A stretch of 64,000 nt of DNA. Origin: Candidatus Deianiraea vastatrix (GTDB taxonomy: Bacteria; Pseudomonadota; Alphaproteobacteria; Rickettsiales; Deianiraeaceae). The DNA is taken from NCBI RefSeq assembly GCF_007993655.1, contig NZ_CP029077.1, positions 1,048,744-1,112,743 on the forward strand, in the 5' to 3' direction. The number at the start of each line of letters is the position of its first letter. The first letter of the stretch is position 1. Below the pieces are notes generated by a model. The model had not been told where the DNA came from, ran no database searches, and saw only the letters and a program-made list of their open reading frames with translations. The translations under genes and the position numbers were made by a program. Of this stretch, positions 16,923 to 26,434 are shown piece after piece.

Positions 16923-19247
16923 ATGTTAGAAATATATAAATTTGGTGGATCGATTTTAAAAAATGCTGATGATATAAGGAAGATTGCAGATATAATTATT
17001 AAGGATGGGAATAAAATTAATATTTTTTCAGCCTTGCATGGTGTTACAGATGGTTTGATTAAGATAGCAGAGTATGCAAGTAAGAAGGATGTTAAATATA
17101 TAAGCGAGATTGATAGTTTAAGAGATTATCATCTTAAGATATGTAGTGATCTTGGGGTAGATAATAAGGAAATAGGTGAAATATTAATTAGGGTAAAAGA
17201 TATTTCGGAATATCTATATAAAGAGGGGTTTTATGATTTATCATTACTTGACTTGATTGTTGGATATGGTGAAATTTTATCTTCCAATATTGTTTATTTA
17301 TTTCTTGCCAAAGATTCATCTAATATTGAGTTAATAGATGCGAAAAATTGCATTAGAACTGATTCAACATTTACATCTGCTAAGGTTGATTTTGAAGCAA
17401 CTTCCAGTTTATGCAAAAATCTTGTTAATATAGGCAAGATAAATATTATTACAGGATTTATAGCATCAGATGGAGAGGGCAGGCCAACAACGCTTGGGCG
17501 TAATGGGTCTGACTACACTGCGGCTCTTTTGGGGAAGATTTTTTCTGCAGGGAAAATTGTTATATGGAAAGATGTTGATGGTGTTTTTACTGCAAATCCG
17601 AAAATAGTTTCAAATGCAATTCAGATTAGCAAAATATCATACAAAGAAATGTCTGAGCTTTCGTATTTTGGAAACAAGGTTGTTTCATTAATGGCTCTTA
17701 GCCCTGCAATATCTGATGACATTCCAATTTGTATAAGAGGTTTATATAATATTACAAACGAAGGAACGCTGATATCGTCTAAAACAGATGAAGAAATGGG
17801 AATTAAGGGTATAACTGCAATAGAGGATGTGTCTTTAATAAATATAAATAGCTTTAATATACTTGGTATTGGAGAGTTTTTAAAGCAGGTTTTTAGTGCA
17901 ATTAATAAGGCAAATATTAATATTATTATGATATCTCAGTCATCTTCTGAGTCTTCAATATCAATATGCGTTAGAAGTGATGAAATTAATGAGGCGATTA
18001 GGGTTATAAATAGTGAGTTTACAAAGGAGATAAGGGAAAATATAATTAGCATAGATGTGAAGAATAATCAATCTATTGTTGCAGTTGCTGGGTTTAAAAT
18101 TGCAAATCAATCTGGTTTATCTGGGAAAATATTTAGCAATTTAGGTCTTGCAAATATCAATATTAATGCAATATCTCAGGGGCTTTGTGCAATGAGTATA
18201 TCTTTTGCAGTTGACTCTAGTGCATTAAATTTATGTGTAAAATTAATACACAATTCTATTTTTGAAAATAAATGTGTCAATTGTCTGATTATTGGAAATG
18301 GCGTTGTTGGCTCGAGCGTTATTAAGATGATTAACTCTCAGAGGCAGTATTTTTTAGAAAAAGGTATAGATTTAAGGATAATTGGATATGCAAATAGCAA
18401 GGAAGTATTTTTACCATCTGGCGAGAGTTTTAAGTATTCATCATATGATGAGATTATATCTTGGTTTAGCAAAGAGGCGTTAATACACTATGTGTTAATT
18501 GATTGTACATCTTCTGATGATTTAGTTGCAAATTATAGGAAATTTATAGATCATGGATTTAATATTGTAACGCCGAATAAAAAAGCAAATACACTTAATT
18601 TTGATGAATTTGAGAAGTTGCAAAATTGCCTTAAGGTAAATAAGAAATACATGTTTTACGAGGCAAATGTTGGGGCTGGTTTGCCTATTATATCGACAAT
18701 TAAAGATTTAATTGATTGTGGTGATGAGATAGTAAAGATTGAAGGTATTTTTTCAGGCACATTAAGCTATATTTTTAACAATTTATCAAATGGTGTAAAA
18801 TTTAGTGATATTGTTAAGATGGCGAAGGAAAATGGTTTTACAGAGCCCGACCCTCGTGATGATTTATGTGGAATGGATGTTGCGCGAAAGTTGTTAATAC
18901 TTGCAAGAATGATTGGATATAGGATAAATCTTTCAGATTTAAAAATACAAAATCTTGTTGATGCAACGGATGAGCAAATATTTGAGATGTTTGATAGTGC
19001 AAATAAAGAAAATAAAACACTGCGTTATGTTGGGTTAATTGAAGATGGTAAGGCATCTGCAAAAATTATTGCTGTTGACAATGATAGCCCGCTTGCATCA
19101 ACCAAGCATACGGATAATATAATATCAATTACAACAAAATTTTACAACAAAACACCACTTGTTATTCGTGGAGCAGGAGCAGGAGCCGATGTTACTGCAA
19201 TTGGAGTTGTATCAGATTTGATTAAGCTTGCAAATATATTGCTGTAA
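16923..19247 (+). CDS. thrA: Bifunctional aspartate kinase/homoserine dehydrogenase
   Basis: A 774-aa ThrA-type fusion starting at ATG 16923. The aspartokinase domain (1 to about 290) has KFGGS and GRNGSDYTAALLG. ACT regulatory domains follow (about 300-450). The homoserine dehydrogenase domain starts with IIGNGVVGSSV near residue 455 and has GIFSGTLSYIFNNL near 608. It catalyses the first and third steps from aspartate to threonine/methionine. Most Alphaproteobacteria have separate lysC and hom, so the fusion suggests transfer from a gammaproteobacterial or Bacteroidetes-like donor (inference). The leader region suggests attenuation control. Confidence 0.95.
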   Translation: MLEIYKFGGSILKNADDIRKIADIIIKDGNKINIFSALHGVTDGLIKIAEYASKKDVKYISEIDSLRDYHLKICSDLGVDNKEIGEILIRVKDISEYLYKEGFYDLSLLDLIVGYGEILSSNIVYLFLAKDSSNIELIDAKNCIRTDSTFTSAKVDFEATSSLCKNLVNIGKINIITGFIASDGEGRPTTLGRNGSDYTAALLGKIFSAGKIVIWKDVDGVFTANPKIVSNAIQISKISYKEMSELSYFGNKVVSLMALSPAISDDIPICIRGLYNITNEGTLISSKTDEEMGIKGITAIEDVSLININSFNILGIGEFLKQVFSAINKANINIIMISQSSSESSISICVRSDEINEAIRVINSEFTKEIRENIISIDVKNNQSIVAVAGFKIANQSGLSGKIFSNLGLANININAISQGLCAMSISFAVDSSALNLCVKLIHNSIFENKCVNCLIIGNGVVGSSVIKMINSQRQYFLEKGIDLRIIGYANSKEVFLPSGESFKYSSYDEIISWFSKEALIHYVLIDCTSSDDLVANYRKFIDHGFNIVTPNKKANTLNFDEFEKLQNCLKVNKKYMFYEANVGAGLPIISTIKDLIDCGDEIVKIEGIFSGTLSYIFNNLSNGVKFSDIVKMAKENGFTEPDPRDDLCGMDVARKLLILARMIGYRINLSDLKIQNLVDATDEQIFEMFDSANKENKTLRYVGLIEDGKASAKIIAVDNDSPLASTKHTDNIISITTKFYNKTPLVIRGAGAGADVTAIGVVSDLIKLANILL

Positions 19248-19265
19248 TAGGCTGAGATTGCTTGC

Positions 19266-19347
19266 GTCTTTTGGGCTTGGGTGAGGTATTGTAATTTCTA
19301 ATGCAGTGCAAATGGTATAACTATTTTACTACTATGTCTTTTGGGCT
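19266..19347 (+). repeat. 12-bp direct repeat downstream of thrA
   Basis: GTCTTTTGGGCT occurs at 19266-19277 and 19336-19347, and both copies are followed within a few bases by GGTATT. The 145-bp gap between the convergent thrA and htpG holds nothing else recognisable. It may be a remnant of a tandem duplication. Confidence 0.4.
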
Positions 19348-19392
19348 ATTGGTATTTGTTAGCTTTTCAGATATATTTGACGCTGGCGTTAA

Positions 19393-21246
19393 TTAACTTG
19401 ACAGTAAATCAAATAGTCTTTTTGCAAATTTGCTTGGATTTTTAATGCCTTCATCTTGAGCCACGCATGCGATTTCAAAAACTGCAAATGCCATGTCTTT
19501 ACCTTTTGTATTTCCAGCTTCAAGCTCTTTAAAAGCTTTGATAATAAGCGGGTTATCTGGGTTAATTTCAAGCATTTTTAGTGTTGCATTTTTAAGCTGA
19601 CCTTGGGCAATTAAAAAGCGTTCCATTTTTATGTCCATTGCACCTTCGGGAAGGGAAATACATGCGGCGCTATCTGTTAATTTACGGGAGATTATAACAT
19701 TTTTCACCATGCCGTTTAATGCTTCTTCGAAAAGCTTGACCATTTTTTCATTTTGATCATGGTTTTTATTTTTCTCTTCATCAGTTTTTGCATTGTCAAG
19801 GGATAAATCAATATCAGCGCGGTTAATTGACTTAATATTTTTTCCTGCGTAGTCAAAAATTACCGTTGTCCAGAAAGTATCGACATGATCTGTTAAGTAT
19901 AAGACTTCAATGCCTTTTTTGATAAATCCTTCGATTTGCGGGTTAGATTCAGGGTTTTCTTCGTCTGCTATGCAATAATAAATGTCATTTTGCACATCTT
20001 TCATGCGGTCAATATAGGTTTTTAGCGAGACAAATTCGCCGTTTGAGCTTGATGTTTTGAAAATGCAAAGATCAAGCAGGCTATCTCTATCGCTTAGGTG
20101 TTCGCAAAGTCCTTCTTTTAAAACCGCGCCAAAGTTTATCCAAAATTTCGTGTATGAATCGAAGTCTTTTTCCATTTTAGTTTTAAGCTCAGAAATGACT
20201 TTTTTAGTTATTAAATCACGAATTTTGCCAATTATAACATCATCTTGCAGTGTTTCACGAGAAATATTTAGTGGAATATCTGGTGAGTCTATTACTCCAT
20301 ATAAAAACCTTAAATATCTAGGAATTAATTGAACATTGCTTTCGGTTATGAAGACTTTTTTAACATAAAGCTTGACACGCGTCATGCGGTCTGGGTGGAA
20401 GAGGTCAAAGGGTTTATTTGATGGTATAAAAAGTAGGTTTGTATAGTTAATATTTCCCTCGATATTATTGTGTATTGTAAGCCATGGGTCACCTGGAAGA
20501 TGAGCAAGTGAGCGGAAAAATTCGGTATATTCTTCATCTTTAATGTCTTTTTTTGCCCTTGCCCATATTGCAACTTGTTTATTTATTTTAACTTCATCAA
20601 TTTTTTCCTCATGTTTTAGGAAAATTGGCACGGTTATGTGATTTGAATAGCTTTCAATTATGTTTTTAATCTTGAATTTATCGAGATATTGCTCTTTAAA
20701 GTCATCTTTTAAATAAAGGGTGATTTTAGTTCCACGGTCGATTTTTTCTTCAGATTCAGCTACTTCATAAGTATTTTTACCGTCTGATTTCCATAAATAA
20801 ACACCGTCAACGCCTGCTTTTTTTGATATAACTTCAACATTTTGAGCAACCATGAAAGATGAATAAAAGCCAACGCCAAATTGCCCTATCATATCCTGCA
20901 TTTTTTCAGGTGAATTTGAGCTTGAAAGCTGTTTTATGAATTCGCCAGTGCCAGATTTTGCTATTGTTCCAAGATGTTCTATCATGTCTTCTTTTGTCAT
21001 TCCAATTCCATTATCACGCACTACAATTGCATTTTTTTCACGATCGATTTCAACGGTTATTGTAAGGTCTGTATCATCGCCGAGTAAATTTTGGTCAAAA
21101 AGGCTTGCATGACGGAGTTTTTCGCATGCATCTGATGCGTTTGAAATAAGCTCACGCAGGAAAACATCTTTATTTGTATATAGGGAATTTATCATTATAT
21201 CAAGAACTCTTGATATTTCGGCATTAAAACTTTTAACTTCAGACAT
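19393..21246 (-). CDS. htpG: Hsp90-family chaperone HtpG
   Basis: A 617-aa cytosolic chaperone of normal length. The N-terminal ATP-binding domain shows ELISNASDACEKLR, DNGIGMT and GQFGVGFYSSFMVA. The middle domain has the catalytic-loop region NISRETLQ. The C-terminal dimerisation domain is complete. It assists folding of client proteins and stress survival. Monocistronic by context, convergent with thrA. Confidence 0.97.
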   Translation of the reverse strand: MSEVKSFNAEISRVLDIMINSLYTNKDVFLRELISNASDACEKLRHASLFDQNLLGDDTDLTITVEIDREKNAIVVRDNGIGMTKEDMIEHLGTIAKSGTGEFIKQLSSSNSPEKMQDMIGQFGVGFYSSFMVAQNVEVISKKAGVDGVYLWKSDGKNTYEVAESEEKIDRGTKITLYLKDDFKEQYLDKFKIKNIIESYSNHITVPIFLKHEEKIDEVKINKQVAIWARAKKDIKDEEYTEFFRSLAHLPGDPWLTIHNNIEGNINYTNLLFIPSNKPFDLFHPDRMTRVKLYVKKVFITESNVQLIPRYLRFLYGVIDSPDIPLNISRETLQDDVIIGKIRDLITKKVISELKTKMEKDFDSYTKFWINFGAVLKEGLCEHLSDRDSLLDLCIFKTSSSNGEFVSLKTYIDRMKDVQNDIYYCIADEENPESNPQIEGFIKKGIEVLYLTDHVDTFWTTVIFDYAGKNIKSINRADIDLSLDNAKTDEEKNKNHDQNEKMVKLFEEALNGMVKNVIISRKLTDSAACISLPEGAMDIKMERFLIAQGQLKNATLKMLEINPDNPLIIKAFKELEAGNTKGKDMAFAVFEIACVAQDEGIKNPSKFAKRLFDLLSS

Positions 21247-21308
21247 AAAACTAAATCATTTAATATAATATATTCAGTTTTTAAAAAATTTCAAGGGCAA
21301 AATTTATA

Positions 21309-22412
21309 TCAACCGTTATCTGGGTAGACAAATAAAATACAACCGTAGTTGTTTTTTGATATTGAGTCCGGGTTGTATGATACTGTTTTTATATATCCGG
21401 CAGTTGACATTTTTGATGCAGATACATCTATTGCTGACCAAGCGTTTGTGGATATAGGCGAATTTGTTAAAGGTGCATCAATGCAAGAGCCACCTTTGGA
21501 AGATCTATCAATTCCATAAAAAGGATATGGATTATCAGCCAGTATAAAGCCAGTTAATGGTTTGCCGTCATCAATTTTTAAATCTAAATTTTTTGCTTCG
21601 CTTGCTGACATTACAGGTGATTGTGGTGTCATTTTTGCGTCTACCACTGTTGTAGATGCAGCATTTGAGTAAAGTCTTGCCATGAAAGAGACATCTGCTA
21701 CTAGTACTGGATTTGTGTCAATAGATGTGCTTGGATTTGCAAGTGTCATGTTTGGATTTAGTCCATTTTTACCAACCAAAGCGAAAAGTGGAAGGTTTAA
21801 GATTAATCCATATTGCTTTGCGAGGGATATACCAGTATTTGCAACTGATGTTCCTGCGAAGTAATTAGCTGATACACCTGGAACCCAGACTGCATTTATA
21901 TTATATTTTGAGTAAGGCAGTAAATTACCAACTAAAATTCTGCGTATGAAGTCAAGATCGCATTTATTTGAGCCTGTTGCGCAGTCGTTTTTAATACTTG
22001 GCGTTCCTGAGCTACTTGTGATAGATTGGGTATTAGTTACTGCTGTAATGCCGTATGCAAAAGATGGATTTGTGTCAAAAAGTGATAGCATGCCAACTTG
22101 TTTCATTAGTCTAAAAGCTTCAAGACCTGACATTGAGATTAATTTTAGTACATTTGGATTGTTTTTTTGAAACATTGAAAGGTAACTCCAGCCTGAGTTG
22201 ACTAAATAAGGTGGCACGCCGTACATGGTTTCGAATTTTCTAGATTCCTCTCTTATTGCAGAGACTTCTCTGGTAAGAACATACATTCTATATTGATTTT
22301 GAACATATTCAACTGCGACAACTGCAACTGATAGCATTCCTGCGAAGATGATTATGAATATCAATAGCTGTATCATTGAGCCGCGTTTTTTTCTTTTATT
22401 ATAGATTTTCAT
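21309..22412 (-). CDS. Prepilin-like (type II/IV pilus or pseudopilus) protein
   Basis: A 367-aa protein whose N-terminus resembles a class III prepilin: an 11-residue basic leader ending KKRG, then SMIQLLIFIIIFAGMLSVAV, then a long amphipathic helix (AIREESRKFETMYGVPP) as in pilin alpha-1. The Glu at mature position 5 is absent (Leu), as in minor GspK-like pseudopilins. The large C-terminal part is Ser/Thr/Asn-rich, with four cysteines that could form disulfides, and probably beta-rich. I cannot name the family. It lies 3 bp downstream of hpf on the same strand. It could be a minor pilin at a pilus tip (inference). Confidence 0.55.
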   Translation of the reverse strand: MKIYNKRKKRGSMIQLLIFIIIFAGMLSVAVVAVEYVQNQYRMYVLTREVSAIREESRKFETMYGVPPYLVNSGWSYLSMFQKNNPNVLKLISMSGLEAFRLMKQVGMLSLFDTNPSFAYGITAVTNTQSITSSSGTPSIKNDCATGSNKCDLDFIRRILVGNLLPYSKYNINAVWVPGVSANYFAGTSVANTGISLAKQYGLILNLPLFALVGKNGLNPNMTLANPSTSIDTNPVLVADVSFMARLYSNAASTTVVDAKMTPQSPVMSASEAKNLDLKIDDGKPLTGFILADNPYPFYGIDRSSKGGSCIDAPLTNSPISTNAWSAIDVSASKMSTAGYIKTVSYNPDSISKNNYGCILFVYPDNG

Positions 22413-22414
22413 AA

Positions 22415-22999
22415 TTATATTTTTTTACCAGATTTAATAAACGACACATTTCCATCATTTCTTTTATATACAAAACATATGTCACCGGTTTTACTGTCAA
22501 TATAAGGAAGGCCTGCAACGCCTAGGAGATCCATTTGCATAACAGCTTCATCAGATGAAAGAATTTCTACTTTTACATTTTTTTCTTCAATAATTTCATT
22601 TGTGTCAATTTCTTCAAAATCATTTGTTTCGTCGTAATTTGCTGTAATTTTATTAAAGTTATGATGTTCGGCTCCTTTTGATGAGCGTTTATGATATGTA
22701 GCAAATTTATCTTTATATTTTCTCATTTTATTCTTTAGTTTTGTAATTGCTGTATCAAAAGCAAGAGATATAGATGATTCTATGGAATCTGTTCTTAAAA
22801 TAATGTCATGACCGCCGTGAATGACAATTTTGCATTCAATATCTCTATGTGCTGAGTTAAAGTCTATATTTATTTTGATTTCATCTTGATCTATGTTTGA
22901 TAGATATATCATAAGTTCCTCCTGCATTGTATTGTTTATATAATCTCTAAATTGAGATTTGATTTTTAAACTATCATGGTGAGCAATTTCAATATTCAT
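22415..22999 (-). CDS. hpf: Long-form ribosome hibernation promoting factor
   Basis: About 194 aa from ATG 22999 (MNIEIAHHD), preferred over an upstream non-ATG start. The N-terminal HPF/YfiA domain (to about 105) binds the 30S subunit. A charged linker leads to the C-terminal dimerisation domain with SSDEAVMQMDLLG, DSKTGDICFVYKRNDGN. Long HPF forms 100S ribosome dimers in stationary phase. The family match is clear despite a divergent first half. Confidence 0.88.
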   Translation of the reverse strand: MNIEIAHHDSLKIKSQFRDYINNTMQEELMIYLSNIDQDEIKINIDFNSAHRDIECKIVIHGGHDIILRTDSIESSISLAFDTAITKLKNKMRKYKDKFATYHKRSSKGAEHHNFNKITANYDETNDFEEIDTNEIIEEKNVKVEILSSDEAVMQMDLLGVAGLPYIDSKTGDICFVYKRNDGNVSFIKSGKKI

Positions 23000-23148
23000 A
23001 TGTATAAATAACAACTTACTTTTCAAAATGATATTAATGATTGATAATTAAAAATCAAGCTTTTTTTTCTTTTTGAAATTGGATAATAAAACTACTTGAC
23101 AATAATTTTTGATTATAATACATTCTTTGGTCTTTGCTAAAGTGTATT

Positions 23149-24399
23149 ATGGAAAAAAATAAACTTCCCGTTCCAGATTATTGGTATTGTAATGGGGATA
23201 ACTCTATTGGTCAAAAAATGAATAATCCAAGTTTAAAGGCAATGAATCTCTTGAGTGGTGAATTTGAAAGAAGGAATGAACTTGCGTCAATGCTCGGTTG
23301 TAAAGTTATTTCATTTGTTGAATTTCTTAAAAAGAAGTGCGAAGATGCTGATTTAGATGAAAATGATGCGGCAAACATGGTTTTGTGTTATTATTTGAAA
23401 GATGTGACAAAACCTAAAGAAAGAAAGCACATTAGTGATGTTTTAGAAAAAATGCGAGAAAAAAACCAATCGATTTCATTCGATAATGTTAATGAAGTTG
23501 ATGAATTGATGAAAGAGATTGTAAAGGGACATGTAACTGATTCTGAATCAAAATTAGCTTCGTATAAAGCCAATAAAATAAGTATGCTAAATAGTAAAAG
23601 TTTTGATTTGCCTGCTGAGATTAATATTAGTAATGCTTCTTACAATCCATCAATCATAGCTCAGTTAATAGGTTTAGGGTGTATTTCTTGCACTGATGAA
23701 AAAGATATTTACTCAATTTCTAATTTAGATGATGCTATTAGGCTTGCTGAAGCTGGAAAATTAACTATAAATAGTGAAAAGCTTATTGAAAATCCAAAAG
23801 CATTAAAGTTATTTAAAGATGGAATTGCCCATTCAATTAATAGCTCATGTCTTAGGGAAAATAATGGAGGATTTGCATTTCTATCAAAAGGAGAGTTTAA
23901 AGCTGCGAAAATTGCTCTTGTATGTTTTTTGGTTTTAGTTGCAGCGGTTTTAGGTGGTATTGGTATATTTGCACCAGGGTTATTTGGTTTAGTTGCGGGA
24001 TCTCTGTTTAGCAATCTGATTGGAATTGTATCTTTTGTTGTTTCTTGTTTGGGTTGTACGTGGGGAATGAAAAAATGTTATGATGCTTATAAATCTTTAA
24101 AAAAGCATGATAGATCTGATCAGAAAGGCGTTGTAATAGACAAATCTCTGGCAAAAACGATTACGATGGAATCGTCACAAGATTTACCACAAAGAAAAGA
24201 CAAGAAATTGCCACGCCTCTTGAAGTCTGAAAAAGTTCCGAAAGAAGAGATTGATGAAAAAGGAAAGATGTATAAAAAAGGAGATCCTTACAAAAAACAA
24301 AAAGGAAATAGTCGCGAAGAAACGGATTCTGAAGCAGGAACTCCTACTAAGAGGCGAAATAGTGCCAAAGGGGTTGAAAAACAACTAAAATGCTTCTAG
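23149..24399 (+). CDS. Hypothetical protein with two TM segments and basic tail
   Basis: I do not recognise this 416-aa protein. I start it at ATG 23149 (MEKNKLPVPDY). The first 250 residues are soluble and mixed helical. Two hydrophobic hairpin segments follow (about 256-280 and 285-308, Gly/Val/Leu-rich, ending CLGCTWGMKKC). The last 100 residues are Lys/Glu-rich and low complexity, ending KQLKCF. This layout of a soluble domain, a membrane hairpin and a disordered tail is seen in several host-membrane effectors of intracellular bacteria, but that is only an analogy. A TTGACA lies 48 bp before the start. Confidence 0.55.
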   Translation: MEKNKLPVPDYWYCNGDNSIGQKMNNPSLKAMNLLSGEFERRNELASMLGCKVISFVEFLKKKCEDADLDENDAANMVLCYYLKDVTKPKERKHISDVLEKMREKNQSISFDNVNEVDELMKEIVKGHVTDSESKLASYKANKISMLNSKSFDLPAEINISNASYNPSIIAQLIGLGCISCTDEKDIYSISNLDDAIRLAEAGKLTINSEKLIENPKALKLFKDGIAHSINSSCLRENNGGFAFLSKGEFKAAKIALVCFLVLVAAVLGGIGIFAPGLFGLVAGSLFSNLIGIVSFVVSCLGCTWGMKKCYDAYKSLKKHDRSDQKGVVIDKSLAKTITMESSQDLPQRKDKKLPRLLKSEKVPKEEIDEKGKMYKKGDPYKKQKGNSREETDSEAGTPTKRRNSAKGVEKQLKCF

Positions 24400-24405
24400 T
24401 TTCTT

Positions 24406-25101
24406 ATGTTTGATGTAAAAGCAATTGAGAAATTTGAGAAAAGACGAAATGGAAGTATTTTAGAAATTGAAAAAAATCTATATAATGCAATTTTCGATGA
24501 TTACAATGATCTGGTAAATATATCAAAGAATTCGCAGCTTGTTATTGATACAAAAAGCGATTTTTTATCGAAAAAGCTAGGTTTTAGTGCAGAGCATATT
24601 TCAAGTTATGGGATTTACAATGGTGAAATACTCATAAATAAGACATTTGATGCTGTATTTTCAATTAATAACATGCATAAGATAAACAATATACGCAAAT
24701 ATCTGGAAAATGTGAAATTGATTTTAAATGAAAATGGAGTTTTTTTTGGAACAATGCTTGCAGGTGATAATATAATTTCGCTTTGTAACGCATTTTATAA
24801 GGCATATCAAGAGCATAATCTTGGGTTTGTAAATCATTTTCTTCCAGTTGTTGATATAAAGCAAGTTGGGTCATTAATGCAGTCAATTGGATTTAGAAAT
24901 GTTGTTGTTTCGGCTATGTCGCATAAGGTTGAATATAGAGATATTTTTGATGCAATTAGTGAAATACGATTATTATCAGAGCAAAATTGCATGGAAAAGC
25001 GTGATAAAAGACCTATATTACGGAAAGTTATTAGATCAGCTGATGAGTTTTTTGAAAAAAATGTTGAATATAACATTGTATCAATTTTTGCCCAGAAATA
25101 G
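24406..25101 (+). CDS. NDUFAF5/BioC-like methyltransferase-fold protein
   Basis: A 231-aa protein matching the alphaproteobacterial NDUFAF5-like family in its second half: LILNENGVFFGTMLAGDNI, VNHFLPVVDIKQVGSLMQSIGF and the following YRDIFDAISEIRLL. Mitochondrial NDUFAF5 hydroxylates an arginine in complex I. The usual SAM-binding motif I (DLGCG-like) is not visible; VIDTKSDFL occupies that place. It may therefore bind SAM poorly or use it differently. nuoL is present in the window, so a complex I assembly role is conceivable (inference). It sits 6 bp after the preceding gene. Confidence 0.7.
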   Translation: MFDVKAIEKFEKRRNGSILEIEKNLYNAIFDDYNDLVNISKNSQLVIDTKSDFLSKKLGFSAEHISSYGIYNGEILINKTFDAVFSINNMHKINNIRKYLENVKLILNENGVFFGTMLAGDNIISLCNAFYKAYQEHNLGFVNHFLPVVDIKQVGSLMQSIGFRNVVVSAMSHKVEYRDIFDAISEIRLLSEQNCMEKRDKRPILRKVIRSADEFFEKNVEYNIVSIFAQK

Positions 25102-25116
25102 GGATTTACAATTGTG

Positions 25117-25767
25117 TCATGAATTGCATCCTTTACAATCGTAGTGAGAGTGATGAACTGTAGAAAAGCTCGTTCCGCAATGGATTTTTTGATTAATACA
25201 GTAAAATTTTACATCTTCAAATGCTGCAAAGCTGTGAATATCGTGTGAAATCACTATAAAACTTGAGTTTTTATGGATAGATTTGAAGAATTTATAAAAT
25301 ATTTCTTGGCTGTCAAAATCTAAATTTTGATCCGGCTCGTCAAGTATTATTAAATCGTAATTTTTGCGTATATTTGCAACCAAATTTACCTTTTGCAGCT
25401 GCCCACCTGAAAGATCTGCAAGTTGTAAGTTTGCTATTGATTTTATATTGAAAGCGTTGTATAGCTCTTCGTAAAATGGGTATTTTTCCTCGATGTATTC
25501 TAGGAATTTCCCAACTGTAATTGGCATATTTTTTGCCGGAATTAATTTTTGTGGAGCAAAAGATATACTTGCGTTTTTTGAGATTTTGCCTTTTTGAAGC
25601 TCTATTTCACCAAAGATTAATCGCGCAAGAGTTGATTTTCCGCCGCCGTTTGGGCCGGTAAGCACTATAAAATCACCCTTGTTTATATCAAAAGAAACGC
25701 CGTCCAGCACTAGGTTTTTTGCGTATTTAAAAGACAAATTTTCAATTTTTACTATATTTCTTGACAT
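25117..25767 (-). CDS. znuC: ZnuC-like metal ABC transporter ATP-binding protein
   Basis: A 216-aa ABC ATPase. Walker A GPNGGGKST, signature LSGGQLQKV, Walker B LIILDEPDQNLD and the H-loop SHD are intact. The C-terminal YCINQKIHCGTSF resembles the C-terminal 'CLN-HICC-G' region of ZnuC. It is followed by HHSHYDCKGC, a probable zinc-sensing or zinc-binding tail. It powers Zn2+ (or Mn2+) import with a ZnuB permease and ZnuA binding protein that are not in this window. Confidence 0.8.
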   Translation of the reverse strand: MSRNIVKIENLSFKYAKNLVLDGVSFDINKGDFIVLTGPNGGGKSTLARLIFGEIELQKGKISKNASISFAPQKLIPAKNMPITVGKFLEYIEEKYPFYEELYNAFNIKSIANLQLADLSGGQLQKVNLVANIRKNYDLIILDEPDQNLDFDSQEIFYKFFKSIHKNSSFIVISHDIHSFAAFEDVKFYCINQKIHCGTSFSTVHHSHYDCKGCNS

Positions 25768-25807
25768 AAAAGAAAAAGCTATTTTACTTATTTTGCTTTG
25801 CTAGTGT

Positions 25808-26434
25808 ATGATAAAAACTTTAATTGTAAAATCAAATTTTTTTTTATCAAGCGATTTCGTAAAAAAATACGATGCACACGAGGTTTTTATTGAAAAAATT
25901 ATGGAAATAAAATTACTAAATGTAAAAATTCCTAGCAATTATCGCAAAATTATCATTACAAGCCCTTATGCAATGTCTGAAACACTTGCAAAACTATCGA
26001 TTGATACTGAGTTTTTTGTAGTTGGAAAGAGGGCGGAGCGTGCATTACAAGAAGCGGGATTTACAAAAATTACTAGGTATAAAAATATCGGTAAACTTGA
26101 GAAAAACATCGATAAAAACTGGGATTATCTATATCTTCGAGGCAATATTGTCAAAAAAGTGCCAAATATTGAAAAAATCTTGGAAATTACTTGCTATGAG
26201 GCTATATATAATGATGATCTGAGTTTTGACGCAAAAATACTGATAAAATCTGGCTTTTTAGAGCGTGTATTTCTATTTTCTGCCATGATTGCTGAGAAAT
26301 TTATTGAAATGATAATAGCAAGTGGCTTAAAAGGCTATATGGAATCGACGGTTTTTTATATAATGTCTGAAGATTCGATAGAATTATGTGTAAAAAATGG
26401 CTTAAAATATGAGATAATTGACTATGATTACTGA
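25808..26434 (+). CDS. hemD: Uroporphyrinogen-III synthase-like protein
   Basis: A 208-aa divergent HemD. The pattern IIITSPYAMSETLAKL, FFVVGKRAERALQEAGF, then YLRG and a late ESTVFYIMS segment follows the two-lobed HemD fold. It closes the tetrapyrrole ring in haem synthesis. HemD sequences are weakly conserved in general, so the call rests on motif order. Its 3' end overlaps the 963-aa flavoprotein gene by 17 bp, indicating translational coupling. Confidence 0.7.
   Translation: MIKTLIVKSNFFLSSDFVKKYDAHEVFIEKIMEIKLLNVKIPSNYRKIIITSPYAMSETLAKLSIDTEFFVVGKRAERALQEAGFTKITRYKNIGKLEKNIDKNWDYLYLRGNIVKKVPNIEKILEITCYEAIYNDDLSFDAKILIKSGFLERVFLFSAMIAEKFIEMIIASGLKGYMESTVFYIMSEDSIELCVKNGLKYEIIDYDY

Noticed and set aside
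23096-23119. TTGACA followed by TATAAT before the two-TM hypothetical
   Set aside because: Spacer is only 12 nt; too short for a sigma-70 promoter. A TACATT at 17 nt is weak, so not listed.
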